NCBI GenBank assembly: GCA_001464765.1
Contig: LNDV01000008.1
Location: 1-64,000 of the forward strand
DNA: 64,000 nt
Direction: 5' to 3'
From: Betaproteobacteria bacterium Ga0077526
GTDB taxonomy: Bacteria; Pseudomonadota; Gammaproteobacteria; Burkholderiales; Ga0077523
The position numbers and the translations under genes are program-made. Each line of letters starts with the position of its first letter. Positions within the stretch are counted from its first letter, which is position 1. The notes under the pieces were generated by a model, which saw only the letters and a program-made list of their open reading frames with translations, was not told where the DNA came from and did not search any database. This document shows positions 57,615 through 64,000 of the stretch, piece by piece.

Positions 57615-58851
57615 GCTTCATTCGATCCGACGTTTGTTGGCTTGCTACGGTACCGGAGCGCGGCGGCGACGTCATCTCATCGTCGCCATGCCGCTGGCAC
57701 TGGTGCTCGCGTTGTCGGGGTGTGCCGTTCCCCGTTCGCGGCCGGCTCCGACGCCGCCCCCGCCTGTGCAGACTCCGTCCATCGCCGTCCCGCCAGCCAC
57801 CCCCGCCCCCCCTGCGAAGGCCGTTCTGGAACCGGGCACGTTTGCGGATCTCCCGGGCTGGAGCGCCGACGATGTCGTGGCCGGCTGGCAGGCGTTCTTG
57901 CAGGGATGTCCTTCGCTCCGCACCCAGCCCCAATGGGCGACGGTGTGTGACGAAGGACGGGATGCCGGCGCGGCTGGAGAGTCCGAGTTGCGGCGATTCA
58001 TCGAATCGCGATTCGTTCCGCACCGGGTGCTACCGGCCAACGCCACGAGCGACGGGCTGCTGACCGGGTACTACGAGCCCCTCCTGCGGGGAAACCGCAC
58101 GCCGGACGATCGCAACCGGCATCCCTTGTTTGGCGTGCCGGACGACCTCATCACGGTCGACCTCTCGGCCGTCGTGCCGGACTCGAAGAATCTGCGTCTG
58201 AAGGGCCGTCTGTCCGGACGCCGCCTGGTCCCGTACTGGTCCCGTGCGGAGATTGACAAGGGCAAGGCGCCGCTCGCCGGGAAGGAACTGCTCTGGGTGG
58301 ACGACCCCATCGATCTGTTCTTTCTGCAGATCCAGGGATCCGGACGCGTGCAACTGCCCAGCGGCGAACTGGTTCGCGTGGGCTATGCCGACCAGAATGG
58401 CCACCCCTACCGGTCGATCGGACGGCTCCTCGTCGAGCGAGGCGAGCTTTCGGTCAGTGCGGCGTCGATGCAGGGCATAAAGGCCTGGGCGTTGGCCAAT
58501 CCGGACAAGCTCGGCGCTCTGCTCGACGAGAACCCTTCCTATGTGTTTTTCCGGGAACTGCCCCGTGGCGATGGAGGCCCGCCTGGCTCGATGGGGGTGC
58601 CGCTGACGCCCGGACGCAGCATTGCCGTCGATCCTTCGAGCGTCCCGATGGGCGCCCCGGTGTTCCTGGACAGCATCGTCCCGGGAGGCACTGCTCCGCT
58701 CCAGCGACTGGTCGCCGCGCAGGATACCGGCGGTGCGATCAAGGGGGCAGTCAGAGCCGATTTCTTCTGGGGGTTCGGGGATGAAGCCGGCGCCATGGCC
58801 GGGCGCATGCGCCAGCCTCTTCGCCTGTGGGTGCTGCTGCCGAAGCCCTGA
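57613..58851 (+). CDS. mltA: Membrane-bound lytic murein transglycosylase A
   Basis: A 412-residue MltA/3D-domain enzyme. The lipoprotein signal LALVLALSGC follows a basic RRRRH, so it is an outer-membrane lipoprotein after a Pro-rich linker. Conserved blocks are DGLLTGYYEPLLRG, IDLFFLQIQGSGRVQLPSG and the C-terminal AAQDTGGAIKGAVRADFFWG with the catalytic Asp. It cleaves peptidoglycan strands with 1,6-anhydro ends. The start at 57613 keeps the basic n-region; an ATG at 57688 would drop it. Confidence 0.9.
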   Translation: MLHSIRRLLACYGTGARRRRHLIVAMPLALVLALSGCAVPRSRPAPTPPPPVQTPSIAVPPATPAPPAKAVLEPGTFADLPGWSADDVVAGWQAFLQGCPSLRTQPQWATVCDEGRDAGAAGESELRRFIESRFVPHRVLPANATSDGLLTGYYEPLLRGNRTPDDRNRHPLFGVPDDLITVDLSAVVPDSKNLRLKGRLSGRRLVPYWSRAEIDKGKAPLAGKELLWVDDPIDLFFLQIQGSGRVQLPSGELVRVGYADQNGHPYRSIGRLLVERGELSVSAASMQGIKAWALANPDKLGALLDENPSYVFFRELPRGDGGPPGSMGVPLTPGRSIAVDPSSVPMGAPVFLDSIVPGGTAPLQRLVAAQDTGGAIKGAVRADFFWGFGDEAGAMAGRMRQPLRLWVLLPKP

Positions 58852-58884
58852 CAAAGCTCGAAATGGAAGGAACGGACTCGCCCC

Positions 58885-59631
58885 TCAAGGCTTGGCTGAG
58901 TCCGTCCGGGCGTCGAACGTGACCTCCACTGGCAGGCGACTCTTCACCGCACGCCCGTTCCGCTGTGCCGGACGAAACAGCACATTCCTGAAACTCTCGA
59001 TCGCGGCCTCCTCGAAGTAGCCGGGAGGCTCCGCGCTGATGACCGAGATATCGACCACCACGCCGAGTTCGTCGATGAGCAGAAGCAGAGTCACCGTTCC
59101 GCTGAGGTCGCGCGCGGCCGCGGACTCGGGATAGCTGAGTGCAATGTCATCGAGCGGCCCGGGGAGCACGTCCAGCAATCGGGCCGGGTAATACTCCGGA
59201 TCCTCGATCTGCGGCACCGGGACGATGGAGCCGGACGATTCCGACTCGGACGGCATGGCGGCGGACGCATCCGGAGGCGACTCGACTGCCTCAGGGGCTG
59301 GCTGCGCTGCCGGGGTACGGGAATCAGGGACTGCGGATTCCGGCGAGGGTGGATTCTCCTTGGGAGCCACCATGGCAGGCGCGCCCGTCGATGCACTCCC
59401 GGATCGAGTCAGAAGATCGGGCTCCGTTCCGGCAGTGGGTATCGCGCGGGGCGAAAGGACCGCGCGGAGAACCGAAGGAGGAGACGCTCCGCCGCGGGGA
59501 TTCGAAACCTCCAGAGAGGAGATCGCCCAGGCGTGAAAAGCGGCCGAGAGGGCGACGGCCACCGCGAGCCGGCGGGACGCCCTTGGCGACGCCCCGACCG
59601 AGCCCGACTCGGCGAAATTACTTGCCAGCAA
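58885..59631 (-). CDS. TonB-like C-terminal domain protein
   Basis: A 248-residue protein with an N-terminal membrane anchor (RRLAVAVALSAAFHAWAI), a long Pro/Ser/Ala periplasmic linker and a C-terminal TonB-type domain (SGTVTLLLLIDELGVVVDISV, RNVLFRPAQRNGRAVKSR). No exbB or exbD is nearby, so it may be a non-canonical TonB homologue. The start appears to be TTG at 59631, overlapping the dsbC end by 14 bp; no ATG or GTG precedes the membrane segment. Confidence 0.75.
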   Translation of the reverse strand: MLASNFAESGSVGASPRASRRLAVAVALSAAFHAWAISSLEVSNPRGGASPPSVLRAVLSPRAIPTAGTEPDLLTRSGSASTGAPAMVAPKENPPSPESAVPDSRTPAAQPAPEAVESPPDASAAMPSESESSGSIVPVPQIEDPEYYPARLLDVLPGPLDDIALSYPESAAARDLSGTVTLLLLIDELGVVVDISVISAEPPGYFEEAAIESFRNVLFRPAQRNGRAVKSRLPVEVTFDARTDSAKP

Positions 59632-60352
59632 CGCCCTGGAGTTGCTGTTCCAGTTGGGCCGCCGTCAAGGCGCCAGGAACGCGATTCCCGTCGGCGAAGA
59701 CGAGCGTGGGCGTGCCGTTGATGCCCTTCTTGCGAGCGAATTCCACGATCTCTGCGACCGGATTCGCGCAATCGCCCTTCGCCGTCGGCGCGACGCCACG
59801 CAGCAGGTAGTCATCCCATGCCTTCAGGCGATTGTTCGAGCACCAGATGGCCCTCGAACGCTCGGGCGCCTTCGGATGGAGCTGCTCGATCGGATAGAGA
59901 AGGATGTAGATGGTGACATCGTTCATCTTCTCGAACTCCTGCTCGATGCGCTTGCAGAAGGGGCAGTCCGGATCCGAGAACACGGCGACCTTGCGGGACC
60001 CGTTGCCCTTGACCTTCTTGATCGCGCTGCCGAGCGGAAGCGAATCAAAGTCGATCGACGTGATGCGGCTTCGGGTCTTCTCGGTGAGATCGACCATGCC
60101 CCGCGTCTCGATGAGATTGCCCTGGAGCATGAACCTGAACGATTCGTCGGTGTAGATGATCACCGGTTCATCGCCGCGGGGGATAACGATCTCGTACAGG
60201 TCGAGATCCGGCAGCTTGCGAACGCTTTCGACGGTCGCCTTGGGAAACTTGGCGGTAAATGCGCTCTTGACCGACGCTTCGTCAGCGTTCGCGGCACCGG
60301 CAGCCAAGAGGGCGACAGCGGCAGCGAGTCGCGCGACACAACGTGGAAACAT
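59618..60352 (-). CDS. dsbC: Thiol:disulfide interchange protein DsbC
   Basis: A 244-residue periplasmic disulfide isomerase. The signal peptide (1-23) is followed by a dimerisation domain and a thioredoxin domain with active site Cys130-Pro-Phe-Cys133 in SDPDCPFCKRIE and a GTPTLVFADG cis-Pro loop. The CPFC motif differs from the E. coli CGYC. AGGAG is 7 bases before the ATG. It lies downstream of a UbiH-type hydroxylase gene. Confidence 0.92.
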   Translation of the reverse strand: MFPRCVARLAAAVALLAAGAANADEASVKSAFTAKFPKATVESVRKLPDLDLYEIVIPRGDEPVIIYTDESFRFMLQGNLIETRGMVDLTEKTRSRITSIDFDSLPLGSAIKKVKGNGSRKVAVFSDPDCPFCKRIEQEFEKMNDVTIYILLYPIEQLHPKAPERSRAIWCSNNRLKAWDDYLLRGVAPTAKGDCANPVAEIVEFARKKGINGTPTLVFADGNRVPGALTAAQLEQQLQGVAGK

Positions 60353-60490
60353 GAACTTGCTCCTGTTTTCGTGTTAAGGGCGATGCTTCGGCACCGCGAC
60401 GGCACTCCGTGGGACAAGTGCGCTCCGCAATGCGGCGATCCAGACCGAGGCAAGGGTGGGAACGGGCGAACGACCCTCGGGTGCCGACGT

Positions 60491-61663
60491 TCAGGCCAGA
60501 ACGTGCCTCGCCATGAGATGACGCAGCATCGGCAACCGCCCCACCATCGACAACCCCGAGTTCCGCAACCACGGCAATCCCGGGGTCCGACTTGAGAACA
60601 ACCGCTGCAGTCCGTCCGTGACAGCAATCATCGTCGAGACATCCTCCCGCCGGGATCGTTCGTACCGTCGAAGCAGCGTCCGTGCTCCCGCGTCACGCTC
60701 CATCCCGCGCCCAGCCATGACATCGGCAAGGGCCTTCACGTCCCGGAAGCCAAGGTTAACGCCCTGACCAGCCAGCGGGTGGACATTGTGGGCAGCATCG
60801 CCGATCAGGGCAAGGCGCGGCTGCACATAGTGCGCGGCATCCATCCAGCGCAGGGGAAAGCCGACTGCAGGGCCGATGCACTGCAGTTCACCGTACCGCG
60901 CCCCGGTGGCGGCACCGACCTGTTCGCACAGCGACGACGCGTCCATCGCAAGGAGTTCCTGCGCCCAGCCTCCGGTGGCCGACCACACCATGGAAACGTC
61001 GTTGCCCGGGAGCGGCAGCATGGCAAGGATGCCGTCGGGCCGGAACCACTGCCTGGCAACGGCGCCGTGAGGCCGGGTCGCGCGAAAGTTGGCCACGACG
61101 CCGGTCTGGTCATAGGCGCGGGAACGGGTGGCGACACCTGCGCGCTCGCGGATCCACGAGCGCGCGCCGTCGGCGCCGACCACCAGGGAAGACTCGGACC
61201 GGGACCCGTCTTCCAGCACGAGGACGGCCGCCTCCGCAGTAACCTCCAGCGCCTTTGCGCGGGCCCCCTCTAGCAGTTCAATGCTGCCGGAAGCGATCAC
61301 GCCTTCCCAAAGCCGGGCCTGGAGTTCCCGGGATTCGGCGATGAACGCCAGCGCCTGCACGCCCGTGTCGATGGCGTCGAACCGAAGAGTTCCGGGAGGC
61401 TGGTCCCCGAAGATCTCCATGCCGAGAACCGGTTGGACCCGCCGGGCATCGACGCGGGACCATGCCCCGAGGTCCGTGAGAAGCGCGACGCTGCCGGGCC
61501 CGATGGCGTAGATCCTTGCGTCCCACGGACGCCCGATCGGCTCGGGAAATCCTTCAGCGGCGAGCAGGCGCACGCGCAGGCCGGCCTTGGCGAGGGCCAG
61601 GGAGGCAGCCAGTCCCACGAGCCCGGACCCGAGTACGGCAACATCTGCTCTAGCGCCGTTCAC
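60491..61663 (-). CDS. UbiH/UbiF-family FAD monooxygenase
   Basis: A 390-residue flavoprotein hydroxylase with the FAD dinucleotide motif VLGSGLVGLAASLALAKAG, the DG motif VVGADGARSWIRE and the second FAD motif ALIGDAAHNVHPLAGQGVNL. The family hydroxylates the ubiquinone ring. Which carbon it acts on cannot be told; betaproteobacteria often have one or two broad enzymes. The start is GTG. The gap to dsbC is 138 bp. Confidence 0.88.
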   Translation of the reverse strand: MNGARADVAVLGSGLVGLAASLALAKAGLRVRLLAAEGFPEPIGRPWDARIYAIGPGSVALLTDLGAWSRVDARRVQPVLGMEIFGDQPPGTLRFDAIDTGVQALAFIAESRELQARLWEGVIASGSIELLEGARAKALEVTAEAAVLVLEDGSRSESSLVVGADGARSWIRERAGVATRSRAYDQTGVVANFRATRPHGAVARQWFRPDGILAMLPLPGNDVSMVWSATGGWAQELLAMDASSLCEQVGAATGARYGELQCIGPAVGFPLRWMDAAHYVQPRLALIGDAAHNVHPLAGQGVNLGFRDVKALADVMAGRGMERDAGARTLLRRYERSRREDVSTMIAVTDGLQRLFSSRTPGLPWLRNSGLSMVGRLPMLRHLMARHVLA

Positions 61664-61684
61664 GGGGCGAGATTCGATTCAAGG

Positions 61685-61713
61685 TTGACAATGGCACTCC
61701 CGCTCAGTAAATT
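61685..61713 (+). promoter_or_regulatory. Promoter of the tRNA gene
   Basis: A perfect -35 TTGACA (61685-61690), a 17-base spacer and a -10 TAAATT (61708-61713). The predicted start near 61720 is 18 bases before the mature tRNA. Confidence 0.65.
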
Positions 61714-61737
61714 TTGCGCCCCTGTCGCAAGACACGT

Positions 61738-61813
61738 GGCGAATTAGCTCAGTGGTTAGAGCAGCGGAATCATAATCCGTTGGTCCGGGGTTCAAATCCC
61801 TGATTCGCCACCA
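61738..61813 (+). tRNA. tRNA with CAU anticodon (elongator Met or Ile2)
   Basis: The 76-base gene folds as a full cloverleaf: acceptor GGCGAAT with ATTCGCC, D-arm GCTC-AGTGGTTA-GAGC, anticodon arm GCGGA-ATCATAA-TCCGT with anticodon CAT, T-arm CGGGG-TTCAAAT-CCCTG, discriminator A and encoded CCA. G1-C72 pairing and the lack of three G-C pairs in the anticodon stem exclude the initiator. The D-loop and anticodon region resemble E. coli tRNA-Ile(CAU) more than elongator tRNA-Met, so it may be the lysidine-modified Ile2 tRNA that reads AUA. Confidence 0.95.
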
Positions 61814-61900
61814 CCCCTTCTCCCGCCTTGCGCAATGACTTGCGAAGACGGCGACATCCGGTCAATGATCTGCTCCACGAACCACCGAAGAGGGTCTTTC

Positions 61901-62230
61901 ATGGGTTTTGGCTCGCGGATGCTGGCTGCCCTGCTGGGGCTCTTTCTGGCCACGACGTCCGCCTTTGCCTTCCGGATCCTCCCGGACAACGTCCGCTACG
62001 GCGAGATGAAGAACCTCGAGCCGCCGTACGTGACGATCGACGACAAGGTCTACCGGATCGCCCCGGGCTCCAAGATCCGCGATCAGAACAACCGGATCCT
62101 CGTTCCGGTGTCGGCCCCCACAAAGGGGCGGATCGCCTACAACTTCGACTATCTCGGGCAAGTCCTGGGCGTCTGGTTCCTGACGCCCAGGGAGATCGCC
62201 GAGGTGGATGCCCGCGCCAAGGAACGCTGA
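61901..62230 (+). CDS. Small exported protein of unknown function
   Basis: A 109-residue protein with a signal peptide (1-23, [16 protein letters not shown]) and a mature part that reads as a small beta-rich domain ([39 protein letters not shown]). I do not recognise a named family. It sits between the tRNA and miaB, 7 bp before the miaB start, so it may share that transcript. Confidence 0.75.
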   Translation: MGFGSRMLAALLGLFLATTSAFAFRILPDNVRYGEMKNLEPPYVTIDDKVYRIAPGSKIRDQNNRILVPVSAPTKGRIAYNFDYLGQVLGVWFLTPREIAEVDARAKER

Positions 62231-62237
62231 GACTGCC

Positions 62238-63584
62238 GTGAATCCGAAGGTGTACATCAAGACGTTCGGCTGCCAGATGAACGAGTACGACTCGGACAAG
62301 ATGGCCGACTTTCTCCGGGCGGCAGAAGGATTCGAAGCCACCAGCGACCCCGCCGAGGCGGACCTCATCCTGTTCAACACGTGTTCCGTGCGGGACAGAG
62401 CCCAGGAAAAGGTGTTCCATGACCTTGGGCGGGTGCGTGAGCTGAAGAATGTCCGGAAGGACGTCCTCATCGGCGTCGGCGGCTGCGTGGCCAGTCAGGA
62501 AGGCGACGCCATCGTGAAGCGCGCCCCGTTCGTGGACCTCGTCTTCGGCCCGCAGACGCTGCATCGGCTGCCGAAGATGATCCGTGCCCGGCGGGAGTCC
62601 GGCCGGCCCCAGGTCGACATCAGCTTTCCCGAGATCGAGAAGTTCGACAATCTGCCCGCTTCGCGGGTGAGTGGCGCCCAGGCGTTCGTTTCCATCATGG
62701 AAGGTTGCAGCAAGTACTGCAGCTTCTGCGTGGTCCCCTACACCCGCGGGGAGGAAGTGTCGCGGCCGTTCGACGATGTGCTCACCGAAATCGCGGACCT
62801 CGTGGACCAGGGCGTGCGCGAGATCACCCTGCTGGGGCAGAACGTCAACGCCTATCGCGGCCGGATGGCCGATGGCGAGATCGCCGATTTCGCGCTTCTG
62901 CTCGAGTACGTGGCGGAGTTCGCCGGCGTCGAACGGATCCGCTACACCACCTCGCACCCGAAGGAATTCAGCCAGCGCCTGATCGACGCTCACGGGTCGA
63001 TCGCGAAGCTGGTCGGCCACGTCCATCTGCCCGTCCAGTCCGGATCGGATCGCATTCTGGCGGCCATGAAGCGCGGCTATACCGCCCTCGAGTACAAGTC
63101 GATCATCCGACGGCTGCGCAAGGCGCGGCCGGACGTCTCGATCTCCTCGGACTTCATCGTCGGCTTCCCGGGAGAAACAGAGGAGGATTTCGCCCAGACC
63201 ATGGCGCTCGTGGAGGATCTGGGTTTCGACGCGAGCTTCAGTTTCGTCTACAGCGCCCGCCCGGGCACGCCGGCAGCGAACCTCCCCGACCCGGTGTCGC
63301 GTGAAGAGAAGGTCGCGCGGTTGATGAAACTGCAGGCCCTGCTGGAACGTCAGGCCCAGGCCATCAGCGAGGCGATGGTGGGAACGGTGCAGCGCGTTCT
63401 CGTGGAAGGCCCTGCCAGGAAGAATCCGGCAGAACTCGCCGCCCGCACCGAGAACAACCGGATCGTGAATTTCCCGGGCGCAGGGCGCCTGATCGGACAC
63501 TACGTGGACGTCGAGATCGTCGACGCCCTGCCCCACTCGCTCCGAGGTATCGTGGCAACCATCGAATCGGTCACCTCCGCGTGA
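62238..63584 (+). CDS. miaB: tRNA-2-methylthio-N6-dimethylallyladenosine synthase
   Basis: A 448-residue methylthiotransferase. The N-terminal cluster ligands are Cys12, Cys49 and Cys83, the radical-SAM motif is C157-x3-C161-x2-C164 ([16 protein letters not shown]), and a C-terminal TRAM domain ends the protein. It adds the methylthio group to i6A37 in tRNAs reading U-starting codons. The start is GTG, as the family begins here with [12 protein letters not shown]. Its stop overlaps the GTG of the next gene (GTGA). Confidence 0.95.
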   Translation: MNPKVYIKTFGCQMNEYDSDKMADFLRAAEGFEATSDPAEADLILFNTCSVRDRAQEKVFHDLGRVRELKNVRKDVLIGVGGCVASQEGDAIVKRAPFVDLVFGPQTLHRLPKMIRARRESGRPQVDISFPEIEKFDNLPASRVSGAQAFVSIMEGCSKYCSFCVVPYTRGEEVSRPFDDVLTEIADLVDQGVREITLLGQNVNAYRGRMADGEIADFALLLEYVAEFAGVERIRYTTSHPKEFSQRLIDAHGSIAKLVGHVHLPVQSGSDRILAAMKRGYTALEYKSIIRRLRKARPDVSISSDFIVGFPGETEEDFAQTMALVEDLGFDASFSFVYSARPGTPAANLPDPVSREEKVARLMKLQALLERQAQAISEAMVGTVQRVLVEGPARKNPAELAARTENNRIVNFPGAGRLIGHYVDVEIVDALPHSLRGIVATIESVTSA

Positions 63585-64000
63585 CAGAACGCAATTCGGG
63601 ATCGGCTTCATCCCTCGTTTCCCCCCGGCCAGTGGCGGACGCAGGCGCGTCATCAGCATCCTCGGGGTCCCCGGCATTCGACGCCATCGTCGAAGCCCCT
63701 CAGTTGGAACTGGTCCTGGAGCCGCTCGACAACGACCGGCTGGCGAACCTCTGCGGCGTGCTTGACGAAAACCTCCGCCAGATCGAGACCGCCCTGGACG
63801 TGACTCTTGCCAGGCGCGGCGGGACGTTTCGGATCTCCGGTCCGGCCGCGCAACAATCGCTTGCGGCCCGTCTTCTCCGTCACCTCTACGACAGGGCGGT
63901 CACCCACCTCAAGGTGGAAGACGTCCAGCTGAGCCTCATCGAGTGGCGCACCGGCGAAGAGTCCCCGCCAGCAGGCGAAGAACCTCAACTGCTGACGAAA
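63581..64000 (+). CDS. ybeZ: PhoH-like ATPase YbeZ, N-terminal part (cut by right edge)
   Basis: The first 140 codons run to the window edge. After a Ser/Ala-rich leader there is the small N-terminal domain of PhoH-like proteins ([32 protein letters not shown]). The ATPase core with its Walker motifs lies outside the window. The GTG start overlaps the miaB stop. The order miaB-ybeZ-ybeY is widespread and supports the call. Confidence 0.85.
   Translation, partial: MTERNSGSASSLVSPRPVADAGASSASSGSPAFDAIVEAPQLELVLEPLDNDRLANLCGVLDENLRQIETALDVTLARRGGTFRISGPAAQQSLAARLLRHLYDRAVTHLKVEDVQLSLIEWRTGEESPPAGEEPQLLTK

Overview
The window comes from a GC-rich Gram-negative bacterium, most probably a betaproteobacterium. 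Support comes from LPS core genes (waaC, waaA), the Lpt exporter pair (lptF, lptG), a porin ending in Phe, and gene orders I know from betaproteobacteria: rpe-gph-trpEGDC, algH-ruvX-pyrR-pyrB-pyrC', an ECF sigma factor followed by DUF3619, DUF3106 and RDD genes, ubiH-like next to dsbC, and miaB-ybeZ. Naming anything below the class would be a guess. No insertion sequence, prophage, rRNA or CRISPR array was seen. There is one tRNA gene (CAU).

Region 1 (1-16782, all on the minus strand) is a surface-polysaccharide locus that runs off the left edge. From its promoter-proximal end it holds two NAD-dependent sugar epimerases/dehydratases, a GmhA-like sugar-phosphate isomerase, a transketolase split into two genes, a HAD phosphatase, an APH-fold kinase, a methyltransferase, a zinc-type dehydrogenase, a Wzm/Wzt ABC exporter, a C-methyltransferase-like protein, an MBOAT plus SGNH acyltransferase pair, a TPR lipoprotein, a sulfotransferase and a partial unknown gene. 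Almost all junctions overlap or are short, so it looks like one long transcript making, exporting and decorating an unusual glycan. Four copies of one TPR cassette are spread over three neighbouring genes at its distal end, one of them inserted inside the SGNH enzyme.

Region 2 (17-28 kb) is housekeeping: an FAD protein, waaC-waaA, fau, a TolC-type channel, rhodanese-pcm, a TPP riboswitch driving thiD-thiC, uppP and a second rhodanese. Region 3 (28.2-33.1 kb) is the nitrogen regulon: glnA behind a sigma-54 promoter and an NtrC palindrome, then a DUF4124 protein and ntrB-ntrC. Region 4 (33.1-51.2 kb) has xthA, a DUF4124/glutaredoxin protein, prlC, the pyrimidine operon with a non-catalytic dihydroorotase, algH-ruvX, an ECF sigma operon whose first gene appears to start at CTG, lptF-lptG, pepA, holC, valS and a porin. 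Region 5 (51.6-64 kb) has rpe-gph-trpEGDC, apaG, a 33-residue membrane protein, mltA, a TonB-like protein, dsbC, a UbiH-family hydroxylase, the tRNA, a small exported protein, miaB and the start of ybeZ.

Non-ATG starts and 4-base GTGA or ATGA overlaps are frequent, so translational coupling seems common here. Functions were assigned from recognised motifs and gene context only; no search was run.
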